Shown here one piece after another: positions 9,260-19,096 of a DNA stretch of 64,000 bases. Numbering within the stretch: position 1 is the stretch's first letter; every line of letters starts with the position of its first letter. The DNA comes from Uliginosibacterium gangwonense DSM 18521 (GTDB taxonomy: Bacteria > Pseudomonadota > Gammaproteobacteria > Burkholderiales > Rhodocyclaceae): NCBI RefSeq assembly GCF_000373965.1, contig NZ_KB892846.1:304861-368860 (forward strand). Reading direction: 5' to 3'. Position numbers and translations under genes: made by a program. The notes beneath the pieces were generated by a model that worked only from the letters and a program-made list of their open reading frames with translations, made no database searches and had not been told where the DNA came from.

Positions 9260-11032
9260 ATGATTCCAGAATCATTCATTCAGGATGTATTGGCGCGCAC
9301 AGATATTGTGAGCCTGATTGAGCGCTATGTGCCGCTCAAAAAGGGCGGCGCCAACTACATGGCCTGCTGCCCCTTTCACAACGAGAAAAGCCCCTCTTTC
9401 ACCGTCAGCCCCAGCAAACAGTTCTACCACTGCTTTGGCTGTGGAGCGCATGGCACCGCCATTGGCTTCCTGATGGAATACAGCGGCCTGTCGTTCCGGG
9501 ACGCCATGCGTGATCTGGCGCAGCAATTGGGCATGCAACTGCCGCAAGAAGATGCCAGCCCAGAGCAGCACGTCCAGTCACAAAGCCTGCTGGAAGTGAT
9601 GAAACGCTCCAGCCTGTATTTCCGCGAACAGCTCCGCTATGCGCCCACCGCCATTGAATACCTCAAAAAGCGCGGCTTGACCGGAGAAATCGCCAAACAG
9701 TTCGGCATCGGCTACGCCCCGGCAGACTGGCAAAACCTGAAAAGCGTTTTTGGCACTCATTACGACGACCCGCAACTACTGGAAGCCGGAATGGTGATCC
9801 AGAACGATGCCGGGCGGCGCTACGACCGCTTCCGGGATCGGGTGATGTTCCCCATCCTGGACCAACGTGGCAACGTGATCGCCTTTGGCGGACGCGTGAT
9901 TGGCACCGGGGAGCCCAAATACCTGAACTCGCCCGAGACCCCGCTGTTTGAAAAGGGGCACGAACTCTACGGTCTCTTCCAGGCACGCCAGGCCATTCGG
10001 GAAAGTGGCACGGTCGTTGTGGTCGAAGGCTACATGGACGTGGTCGCGCTCGCCCAATTCGGCTTCGGGCAAGCTGTCGCCACCCTCGGCACCGCCACCA
10101 CCGCCACCCACATCCAGAAACTGTTCCGCCACGCCGAGCGCATCGTCTTCTGCTTCGACGGCGACAACGCCGGGCGCAAAGCCGCCCACCGCGCCCTGGA
10201 AAACAGCCTGGAACTCTTGGCCGACGACAAGGAAATCCGCTTCCTGTTTCTGCCGCCAGAACATGACCCGGACAGCTTTGTGCGTGACAACGGCCTGGAA
10301 GCCTTCCACCGCGCCGTGCACGAAGCCATGCCGCTGTCAGAATACCTGCTGCGCGAACTCAAGGCCGATCTCAATCTGAATACGGCCGAAGACCGTGCCC
10401 GCCTCATCCACGAAGCCAAGGCACTGGTCCCCAAAATCGCGGCTCCCGTTCTCCGCCTGCAAACCATTCGCATGCTTGCTGAAGAGAGCGGCTTGAGCCA
10501 AGATGAAGTCATGAATGCGCTTGAACTCAAAGAAGGCTCACCAGGGCGCCGCCCTGCCACGCCTGCGCGCGCGCCACGTAGTGCCAAGCTCAGCATCCAT
10601 CGCCAACTGCTCAATGCCCTGGTCACCTACCCGGACCTTTGCGGCAAGCTCCCCGGCGACATTCAGGATCTGGTTGGCCAAACCGAAGAGTGGCCCGTGG
10701 TTCAACGCCTGATTGACCTGCACGACGATGGCAGCCACAACGAAGCCGCATTGCTGGCCCATCTACTGGAACGCTACCGCGACACCCCGCAACAAGACAT
10801 CGTTGGGGAACTGATCGCGCTCAGCGAACTCAACCCGATTGCCGAGGACAATGCAGCCGAAGAGCTCGAAGGCATCCTGCGCAAACTTCGACTGCAAAAC
10901 CTTGACGCACACATCTTGCAACTGCAACAACTTGCTGCCGCCGGTCGCCTGGATGCCGCGCAAAGCAAGCATTACGCCGAGCTTCTCTCGCAAAAACAGA
11001 AGCTTAAATCTGGACAACAACATGCTGGATAG
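9260..11032 (+). CDS. dnaG: DNA primase DnaG
   Basis: 590 residues from the ATG at 9260 behind GGAGCAGGA. Synthesises RNA primers at the replication fork. The N-terminal CHC2 zinc-binding module has C37, H40, C58 and C61. The TOPRIM domain shows VVVEGYMDVVAL (conserved Glu) and the FCFDGDNAG acidic motif. The C-terminal third, which contacts DnaB helicase in this family, is helical and diverged as usual. It ends 51 bp before rpoD and is probably cotranscribed with it. Length is normal for the family. Confidence 0.97.
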   Translation: MIPESFIQDVLARTDIVSLIERYVPLKKGGANYMACCPFHNEKSPSFTVSPSKQFYHCFGCGAHGTAIGFLMEYSGLSFRDAMRDLAQQLGMQLPQEDASPEQHVQSQSLLEVMKRSSLYFREQLRYAPTAIEYLKKRGLTGEIAKQFGIGYAPADWQNLKSVFGTHYDDPQLLEAGMVIQNDAGRRYDRFRDRVMFPILDQRGNVIAFGGRVIGTGEPKYLNSPETPLFEKGHELYGLFQARQAIRESGTVVVVEGYMDVVALAQFGFGQAVATLGTATTATHIQKLFRHAERIVFCFDGDNAGRKAAHRALENSLELLADDKEIRFLFLPPEHDPDSFVRDNGLEAFHRAVHEAMPLSEYLLRELKADLNLNTAEDRARLIHEAKALVPKIAAPVLRLQTIRMLAEESGLSQDEVMNALELKEGSPGRRPATPARAPRSAKLSIHRQLLNALVTYPDLCGKLPGDIQDLVGQTEEWPVVQRLIDLHDDGSHNEAALLAHLLERYRDTPQQDIVGELIALSELNPIAEDNAAEELEGILRKLRLQNLDAHILQLQQLAAAGRLDAAQSKHYAELLSQKQKLKSGQQHAG

Positions 11033-11083
11033 CCTAGAATTTATGGTTTTCCCGAACAAATCGCCCTTGAACCGAGGAATCTG

Positions 11084-13054
<1,971 letters not shown>

Positions 13055-13064
13055 GCAGCAAGCC

Positions 13065-13101
13065 TGAAGTGGGACCCCGGCACAAAGCCCTTCCCACTTC
13101 A
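13065..13101. other. Hairpin in the rpoD-tRNA gap
   Basis: Perfect 10-bp inverted repeat, arms TGAAGTGGGA and TCCCACTTCA, separated by 17 nt. No T-run follows, so it is not a standard intrinsic terminator. It could be a processing or 3'-end stabilising structure of the rpoD transcript. Confidence 0.5.
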
Positions 13102-13137
13102 AGCCAAGCCTGCTAACCTTGCCGCCTTAAAGAATTA

Positions 13138-13216
<79 letters not shown>

Positions 13217-13222
13217 AAAATT

Positions 13223-13254
13223 AAGGACTTGGAAGAAATTCCAAGTCCTTTTTT
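13223..13254 (+). terminator. Rho-independent terminator after the tRNA
   Basis: Twelve-bp stem, AAGGACTTGGAA paired with TTCCAAGTCCTT, followed by a T-run. It ends the tRNA transcript and probably read-through from rpoD. Confidence 0.93.
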
Positions 13255-13904
13255 CTTTAAAAGTTCAACGGCGGATTTCGTAGTCGAATCTGTAACTCAG
13301 TACCAAATTTGGTGCTGCACGACTGACAAGGGGTAGTGACAGGGAGGCTTCAAGGCACCGCAATCCTGTTTTTAACCACCTCAATTCGTGCGAATGTTTC
13401 CAACCTTCAAACTCTTTGAAGATAAGCATTGCGATACGCTGAGAATCAGATACTTGGCAAATGGGACATATCCTGTTGCAGCCTCCCTGTCATTACCCCT
13501 TTCTCGTCTGGCACTTATGCTTGAGAACACCATCTCCCGCACCAAAGCTCATTTATCTTATTGCATCCTCCGCTGTTGTTCTACAGACAGCGACAATCAC
13601 CATTTGTTCACTACACCAATGGCTTAATCAGCATTTCCTTAAATGAAGTCACATCGAAATTCAAGCCAAAATAGCCTTCGAGTATTGCGTATGAAATGAG
13701 ATCGAAACAGAAATTGGTACAATATTATCTCTGATGCCCTAAACATATAGGTTTTGGTACAAGTCTTGGAACTTGATGGATAACGACCTCACTTCATTGC
13801 TCACTCTTCAAAGGCAATCCCCCTGAAAGTGGAGCGATTCAGAATCGGGCTTGGAGCGAACCACTGGATCAATGCCAATTCAATACGCGGAACTGGGATG
13901 AAAC
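13255..13904. other. Gene-free stretch downstream of the tRNA
   Basis: About 650 bp without a credible gene; the open frames near 13388-13646 have poor composition and no ribosome site. It contains a 12-bp palindrome ACCAAATTTGGT (13302-13313) and a 22-bp inverted repeat described separately. Its position immediately 3' of a tRNA and its lower GC content would fit a decayed insertion, but no integrase or repeated tRNA 3' end is visible. Confidence 0.5.
13328..13501. repeat. 174-bp element bounded by 22-bp inverted repeats
   Basis: The left arm at 13328-13349 and the right arm at 13480-13501 are inverted copies matching at 21 of 22 positions (arm begins AAGGGGTA, ends GGGAGGCT). The 130 bp between them has no gene. 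The layout is that of a small non-autonomous MITE-like element. I could not identify a target-site duplication, so a large regulatory hairpin is the alternative. Confidence 0.6.
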
Positions 13905-13930
13905 AAGGGGCGCCTGAGCGCCCCTGTTTG
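13905..13930 (-). terminator. Probable terminator of the TM2-pilin gene
   Basis: Stem GGGGCGC-ctga-GCGCCCC located just after the stop of the minus-strand gene. On the minus strand it is followed by CTTGTTTC, a weak U-rich tail. Confidence 0.6.
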
Positions 13931-13933
13931 AAA

Positions 13934-14677
13934 TCAGTTCTTACGACACATATGGGGCAACATGCCTTGGCGAATCGTTTCTGATGAGCAGGTCCAGATC
14001 ACTTTTCCCTGGGCATCCACCTCTGGGGTGAAGAGCAACGAAGCATCTGCGCCAGCCGAGGTGTTCACGTACACGGTCAAGATTCCGTTTTCGGGGTTCA
14101 GCTCGACATTACGGATTTGTTTGGACAGGTGGCTTGCGTCAACCCCTACGGTTTTCAGATCGGGTGGTACTTGTTTGTTGGTCATGTAATATTCGCCGAT
14201 CGCCACAGTGGTTGGCTGAACAGCGGCATATGCTTCCGCAAGACGGGCGCGAACGGTGTAGTCCTGATACGCGGGCAGTGCGATGGCGGCGAGGATGCCG
14301 ATCATGGCGATGCCGACGAATCCGCCCACGATAACCACTATCGCTATCAATCCGCCGGAGCTAGCTTGCTGACGGCCCGGGCCGTATTTGGCACCCCAAC
14401 TTTCGTTGGAGGTGCACAGAAAAACGATGAACTCAATAAAAGCAATGATGGAGGGAATGAAGGTGAGGGAGAACAGAAGATAGAACAGCCCCCACCACTG
14501 CCCAAGATAGAAGCGATGCACCCCGAAACCGCCGAAGAAGAAGGCCAGCACGGCGGCCGTAGTTTTGCTCTTGCCGGTGCCTTGCGAAGTTGGCGCACCA
14601 CAGCTTGGGCAGGCAAACGCAGTTTGATGCATCTGCTTGCCGCAGGCACGACAAAAGATCATTTCATTCTGATTCAT
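13934..14677 (-). CDS. Zinc-ribbon/TM2/pilin-like hybrid membrane protein
   Basis: 247 residues in three parts. Residues 1-30 form a zinc ribbon (CRACGKQMHQTAFACPSCG). Residues about 35-100 are a TM2 domain (FFFGGFGVHRFYLGQWWGLF plus a second hydrophobic segment). From about residue 105 comes a type IV pilin-like module, whose hydrophobic helix ends in IGILAAIALPAYQDYTVRAR and is followed by a pilin-type globular part with two late cysteines. The usual prepilin peptidase site (G-FTLIE) is replaced by GGFVGIAM within the membrane helix, so the pilin part is probably membrane-anchored and not assembled. Function unknown. The two N-terminal modules recur in the gene at 34065-34382. Confidence 0.85.
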   Translation of the reverse strand: MNQNEMIFCRACGKQMHQTAFACPSCGAPTSQGTGKSKTTAAVLAFFFGGFGVHRFYLGQWWGLFYLLFSLTFIPSIIAFIEFIVFLCTSNESWGAKYGPGRQQASSGGLIAIVVIVGGFVGIAMIGILAAIALPAYQDYTVRARLAEAYAAVQPTTVAIGEYYMTNKQVPPDLKTVGVDASHLSKQIRNVELNPENGILTVYVNTSAGADASLLFTPEVDAQGKVIWTCSSETIRQGMLPHMCRKN

Positions 14678-15103
14678 TTCAATCCCCCGTCTATTGACTC
14701 GTTTATAGTAAAAATTTGATCACTGCATAGAGTAAACGCGATCATTTTGGGGGATATCGTTCAAGGCTGGCAAGCATAAGCCTGCATCCAGATTGATCGT
14801 TGCGGGTCAGAGCCGCTCCACGCTTCCCTACCGCCGGTCCGCCCAAACATGCAGCCTATCGCCCTCGTGCCAAAAATTTGCCTGGAAGTGACAAAAAACG
14901 GCCAAACCATAAAAGCACAATCCACTTCCTGGGTGTTGGCCTCCATGTATACAAGTTTGGGCCTTTCTCTCAGGCCGCCTGAGGCCGTTCCCGATTGACC
15001 GTCTATCAGGCGCAAACCTGCGTGACCCTGATGGGCATGCATGCTGCTTAAGAGATCTTAAGATTACGCAAACACCCAAACGCGTGCCTCACCAGGTGCT
15101 GTG
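14678..15103. other. Intergenic region, no gene seen
   Basis: About 425 bp between the divergent TM2-pilin and lipoprotein genes. AT-rich near 14700-14760. Open frames here are short, without ribosome sites. No structured RNA recognised. Confidence 0.4.
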
Positions 15104-15631
15104 ATGAATAGACCGACTTCCTTCCGCTTTGCCAAGTTTTCTTTTATTGCCACCCTGTGCGTTGCAATTCTGCTCACCCAGAGCATGACCGGCTGTGCGG
15201 CACTTGCGGTGAGCCTGGCGGGCGCGGGGGCAGGTGCTGGCATTTCTCATCAGGTCAATGGTGTGGCCACGCGAACATTCAGTGAGCCACTGACGAAGAT
15301 GGACAGCGCCTTGTTGGTAGCGGCCAAACGGATGACAATACAGGTGGATACGGTTGAAGCCACGGGCAGCTCCCACACACTCAAGGGGCGCGTTGGGGAT
15401 CTGGATGTCACGGTAGAGATGGAAGCCTTGTCGGGTACGGTTACCCGTGTTGACGTGACCGCGCGCAAAAACCTTTTCCGCGTTGATTCCGCCACGGCAC
15501 AAGAAATTGTGACCCAGATTGAGCGGGCGGTAGCCAATCCCAAGGTGGCAGAAGCCAAGGACTCCAATCTGGAAACCACCCGTAACGCCCGCCGGGGCAA
15601 GACCAAGACCAAGGGGCCGAACGAGATTTGA
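15104..15631 (+). CDS. DUF3568-type lipoprotein
   Basis: 175 residues from the ATG at 15104; a GTG directly before it is an alternative. The N-terminus is a lipoprotein signal ending in the lipobox MTGC, followed by a small hydrophobic Ala/Gly stretch (LAVSLAGAGAGAG). The rest (PLTKMDSALLVAAKRMTIQV, LKGRVGDLDVTVEMEALS, VTARKNLFRVDSATAQEIV) matches the DUF3568 pattern found in betaproteobacterial lipoproteins of unknown role. The C-terminal tail is basic. Likely outer- or inner-membrane anchored in the periplasm. Confidence 0.8.
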   Translation: MNRPTSFRFAKFSFIATLCVAILLTQSMTGCAALAVSLAGAGAGAGISHQVNGVATRTFSEPLTKMDSALLVAAKRMTIQVDTVEATGSSHTLKGRVGDLDVTVEMEALSGTVTRVDVTARKNLFRVDSATAQEIVTQIERAVANPKVAEAKDSNLETTRNARRGKTKTKGPNEI

Positions 15632-16181
15632 GCGTCATATTCAGCGGATGTTCGCGCTAATCGCCCTCCGCCATTGCTTCACCTCAGAATTCCAGTAGCG
15701 CCTTATAATCAGGATATGCAAACGCCCTCTTAAATGGGCGATTTTAACGGGGTACCGTACGGCATAAACAAGGTGTGTTACACCAGAATCGTGGTTGATA
15801 CGCTGAAAACCAAACCGGATCAGGAACCCATTAGCCCCCAAGACGCTGGATTAGCAAGGCGGGCGTTATTTGCCATAGATCAAAGTAGCCTCAGCCAGAT
15901 GGCGGTGGGAAACGCCACCCCAGTGCAATCGAGTCAGCCTCTTCTAGAAATTCTCTCATCCCCAACGCCAAGCATCCATGCGGGGTAACGGACACACTGA
16001 TCGACCAACACCACATTTTGCCCTAGCAGCTCACCTATGCAGTGCACAATTGCACCTGTCACGCCATAGGAATTATCCCTCCTACGGAGTTCAATTCACG
16101 CCGTCGTAATGTCTGCGTAGCAGGTGCGTCAAGGACTCGTTGCGCTTATAACAACAGACGCGGTAAGGAGACAAACATAAA
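15632..16181. other. Intergenic region upstream of the chemoreceptor, no gene seen
   Basis: About 550 bp. A weak hairpin CGCCC-tcttaaat-GGGCG followed by ATTTTA at about 15724-15745 may end the lipoprotein transcript. The open frame from 15734 (84 codons) has no ribosome site and an unconvincing sequence. No sigma-28 type promoter was recognised before the chemoreceptor. Confidence 0.4.
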
Positions 16182-17864
16182 ATGAAAAGAATCTTTGGCG
16201 GGCTGGTCAGCATTCGCAGCCGTTTGATTTTCCTTGTGCTGATAGCACTCGGTGGAATGCTTTTGGCAAGCACTATCGGTTGGTTTGGTGTGGTATCCGT
16301 CACACATGCGTTGAAAAATACTGCCGAAAACCATCTTCCTGCGATCCGGGAAGTGGAAAATCTGCGCACCACAGTCATCCGTGCCCGATTGCTGAATATC
16401 GAATCGCTCTCCTGGGGGCAGGAATATGACGTTAATGATCGCTTTGAAGCGATGGTCAAGCAAAAGGCATTGCTGACCCAAAGCCTGCAAAAGAGCCTGG
16501 ATGCTTACACCAAGCTCCCCAAAACGGCCGCAGAAGAAACCGCTTGGAGTAATTTCCAGGGTAGCTTGCAGCAGTGGCGTGCGGTTGAAAAGAAGATTGA
16601 TGAAACCATTGCGCTGGCTGCCAAGGACGATCCTGGTGGCGAACTCGTCACCCGCTTTGTTTCGCTCAAGAGCTACGTCACCAAAGATGAACTCAAGCCG
16701 CAAACCGCGATTGAGAAAGCGCTGGATGCCTTGGTGGAGGAACGCAGTGCCTCCTCGCAGGAGAGTCAGGCAGCCGCCCACCGCGTCAGTGCTACCGCAC
16801 AGTCGGCCACGGTGGGAGCCGTGCTGATCATTGGTGTCCTCTTGGTACTCCTGTCCTGGTATATCGTGCGCTCCATCGTCAAACCACTCGAAGCCATGCG
16901 GCGGAGCATCGTAAGCGTGGCGCAGACCAAGGATTTCACCATTCGCGCACAGAACCACTCCATGGATGAAACGGGCCAGACCATCCGCGCTTTCAACGAG
17001 CTGTTGGGGGTGCTTCAGGAATCTATTCGTAATGTCCTTGAAAGCGCTTCCAGCATCCGCCTCGCGGCCGAAACAGCCTCCACGGCGTCCTCCCGCGTAG
17101 CCGATTTCAGTGCCTCGCAAAGCAATGCCGCGATCAAGATGGCCTCCGCCATCCAGGAAATGACCGCATCCATTGAGAACCTGACGGACAACTCACACGA
17201 AGCACTGAACCGGGCCAAGATTGCTGGCGATGACGCTGCCGCCAGCGCGAACATTGTCGCGCAAAGTTCCGAAGGAATGGTGACCATCGCCACGGCTGTA
17301 CATCAAGCAGGCGAGACCATCGATTCGCTGGGCAAGCAGTCCGACCAGATAACCGGCATCATGGCGGTCATCAAGGAGGTTGCCGATCAAACCAATCTGC
17401 TGGCACTCAATGCGGCCATTGAAGCGGCCCGCGCCGGGGAATCCGGGCGTGGCTTTGCCGTAGTGGCAGATGAGGTGCGCAAACTGGCCGAGCGCACAGC
17501 CAAATCCACTCAGGAAATCAACGTCACCGTCACCTCCATGCAGCAATCCTCGTCACGGGCCGTGGATCATATGAAGTCCGTCACCGCTCAGGTTGATGAA
17601 GGCAAAGACCTCTCAAGCCAAACCAGCGAGCGCATGCACGACATTCGTGAATCGGCCAAGGGCGTGGTGGGCGCGGTACAGAACATTTCCGACGCACTGG
17701 CCGAGCAAAATATAGTGGCCCACGAGATTGCCAAGCAGATCGAACAGGTCGCACGTATGACGGACGAGAATTCCTCGGCGGCCAACGAAACAGCCCAGAT
17801 CGCCCACAATCTGGACGAACTGGCCGCCAATCTGCGCGCTGCGATGGATCAATTTAAAGTCTAG
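16182..17864 (+). CDS. Methyl-accepting chemotaxis protein
   Basis: 560 residues with the standard transmembrane receptor plan. TM1 is at about residues 11-35 ([20 protein letters not shown]), followed by a helical periplasmic sensor of about 170 residues (four-helix-bundle type). TM2 is around 208-230 ([19 protein letters not shown]), then HAMP ([20 protein letters not shown]). The signalling domain has the conserved hairpin tip [20 protein letters not shown] and [18 protein letters not shown]. It relays ligand occupancy to CheA/CheW; the ligand is not evident. No che genes are nearby, and no C-terminal CheR-binding pentapeptide is present. Confidence 0.95.
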   Translation: MKRIFGGLVSIRSRLIFLVLIALGGMLLASTIGWFGVVSVTHALKNTAENHLPAIREVENLRTTVIRARLLNIESLSWGQEYDVNDRFEAMVKQKALLTQSLQKSLDAYTKLPKTAAEETAWSNFQGSLQQWRAVEKKIDETIALAAKDDPGGELVTRFVSLKSYVTKDELKPQTAIEKALDALVEERSASSQESQAAAHRVSATAQSATVGAVLIIGVLLVLLSWYIVRSIVKPLEAMRRSIVSVAQTKDFTIRAQNHSMDETGQTIRAFNELLGVLQESIRNVLESASSIRLAAETASTASSRVADFSASQSNAAIKMASAIQEMTASIENLTDNSHEALNRAKIAGDDAAASANIVAQSSEGMVTIATAVHQAGETIDSLGKQSDQITGIMAVIKEVADQTNLLALNAAIEAARAGESGRGFAVVADEVRKLAERTAKSTQEINVTVTSMQQSSSRAVDHMKSVTAQVDEGKDLSSQTSERMHDIRESAKGVVGAVQNISDALAEQNIVAHEIAKQIEQVARMTDENSSAANETAQIAHNLDELAANLRAAMDQFKV

Positions 17865-17965
17865 GCAGAACGACGCAAAACTTTGCCACGCAATCGGCAT
17901 CCTCAAAGACCGGCCTGGGCAGAAGCGGGCTGGCTACTTTTTCGTGTCAATATGCGGGGCCGCAT

Positions 17966-18685
17966 TCAAACCTTGCAGCCATTCACATCGCACATGGGCG
18001 CTTCGCCCTGCGTCTGAATATGCCCTGAGGATTTCATCAACTCCAAAACATGCTGACGCCATGCTTCAGGCTTGCCCAGCCAGTCACCCACATCAATCCG
18101 GGCGATTTGCCCCTCGCCAGATTCCAATGCAAGCGTGGGGAATCCCTGTCCGTGAAGCTCTTGCAGCAAGGTTCGGCTCGCCCTGAAATGCTCGTGCGTA
18201 CGTGCTCCGCTCAACTGCACAAAGCTGCGTTGAAACGCTTCTGCATCAAGCGATAAACCCGCAGCCAGTTCCGCCAGCACTTGTAGATCAGAAATCCGCC
18301 GCCCGTCTACGTAATGGGCGTGCTGGATGGCATGCAGCATATCCAGCCCATGCCCGCCGAGTTCTTCTGCCGCCAGAATCGCCGTTGTAGGCGGTTCGGA
18401 ATCCATCACCGCACCCATATCACGCAATAGCCCTTCAAAATAGGCTTCACCAAATGGCTGGCCGGTAAGTTGGGCAATTCTCAAGTCATGGGGCATCACA
18501 TAGTCGCGCCAATGGATATCTATTTTCTGGCGATACTCACCCACCATCATGCCCCCGCTGTGCAGGACAATCTGCAGACCATCCAAGCCGCGCACGGCAT
18601 CGACCAAGGGGGCTGCCGCATAGCACCAGCCACAAAGCGAGTCGAAAACATAATGAAGAACATGCTTTTGTATTACAGCGGCCAT
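17966..18685 (-). CDS. DsbA-family (thioredoxin-fold) protein
   Basis: 239 residues, no signal peptide, so cytoplasmic. The N-terminus VLHYVFDSLCGWCYAAAPLV gives a thioredoxin strand followed by a CGWC active-site motif, then a large helical insertion as in FrnE/DsbA-like proteins and a late GFPTLALESGEGQ cis-Pro loop. Members act as disulfide oxidoreductases or isomerases, or as 2-hydroxychromene isomerase-like proteins; the intact CxxC favours redox activity. The start codon lies inside the end of a small upstream frame, suggesting translational coupling. Confidence 0.85.
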   Translation of the reverse strand: MAAVIQKHVLHYVFDSLCGWCYAAAPLVDAVRGLDGLQIVLHSGGMMVGEYRQKIDIHWRDYVMPHDLRIAQLTGQPFGEAYFEGLLRDMGAVMDSEPPTTAILAAEELGGHGLDMLHAIQHAHYVDGRRISDLQVLAELAAGLSLDAEAFQRSFVQLSGARTHEHFRASRTLLQELHGQGFPTLALESGEGQIARIDVGDWLGKPEAWRQHVLELMKSSGHIQTQGEAPMCDVNGCKV

Positions 18686-18804
18686 TTCATTTCCCCCATC
18701 ACAACCATGCTACCCAGCGCCTGTGTATCCGCTTCCTGAACCCAGGTCCAAGCAGCCTGCGCCAAGGCAGAGAGTGAAGAATTCGCAAAAGGTTGGGGCT
18801 TCAT
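18673..18804 (-). CDS. Small 43-residue protein upstream of the DsbA-family gene
   Basis: Starts at the ATG at 18804 behind a strong site GAGGAAACAATC and ends within the first codons of the DsbA-family gene, overlapping by 13 bp. The peptide begins MKPQPFANSSLSALAQAAW and has no recognisable domain. The ribosome site and overlap support translation, as a coupled leader or a real microprotein. Conservation would decide. Confidence 0.4.
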   Translation of the reverse strand: MKPQPFANSSLSALAQAAWTWVQEADTQALGSMVVMGEMKWPL

Positions 18805-18954
18805 GATTGTTTCCTCAAGTCCAGAGCCACTACGGCAGATGGCTTCAAGCATAGAGCAAACCTTCCTCACAATAAACCATGCATTCAACAAAGGATTATT
18901 GCAAAACCAGACACAATAAATACTCTATCGGGCGGGTTTCCCAAGCAGATCGCC

Positions 18955-18970
18955 TGTTGTCTTCCACACA
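18955..18970 (+). promoter_or_regulatory. NifA upstream activator sequence (distal) for nifB
   Basis: TGT-N10-ACA, the canonical NifA site, about 92 bp upstream of the -24 GG of the nifB promoter. Paired with a second site 24 bp downstream. Confidence 0.75.
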
Positions 18971-18978
18971 GAAAGGGC

Positions 18979-18994
18979 TGTCAACAACCCGACA
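18979..18994 (+). promoter_or_regulatory. NifA upstream activator sequence (proximal) for nifB
   Basis: Second TGT-N10-ACA match, about 68 bp upstream of the -24 element. It is spaced 24 bp from the distal site, roughly two helical turns, which would put both on nearly the same DNA face. Confidence 0.75.
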
Positions 18995-19045
18995 GGCGCT
19001 TCCTTTAAACACGCCAAGATATTGTTTATAAAAGACTTTAAAACC

Positions 19046-19061
19046 CGGCACAGCATTTGCT
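19046..19061 (+). promoter_or_regulatory. Sigma-54 (-24/-12) promoter of nifB
   Basis: CGGCAC-AGCAT-TTGC with GG and GC exactly 10 bp apart. The ATG at 19097 lies about 36 bp downstream of the -12 GC, which rules out the longer nifB frame that starts at 19022 upstream of this promoter. Confidence 0.85.
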
Positions 19062-19096
19062 GGAGTAGGGGCAAACAAAGCCATCAGGAGCCCGAC

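Noticed and set aside
13388..13646. Open frames of 60-80 codons in the tRNA-downstream region
   Set aside because: No ribosome site, composition not protein-like, and they cross the right arm of the inverted-repeat element.
15734..15988. 84-codon open frame before the chemoreceptor
   Set aside because: No ribosome site and no recognisable domain; start region overlaps a weak hairpin.
19022..19096. Upstream extension of nifB from a TTG-type start
   Set aside because: The sigma-54 -24/-12 element lies within this stretch, so it is not translated as part of NifB; the ATG at 19097 has a proper ribosome site.
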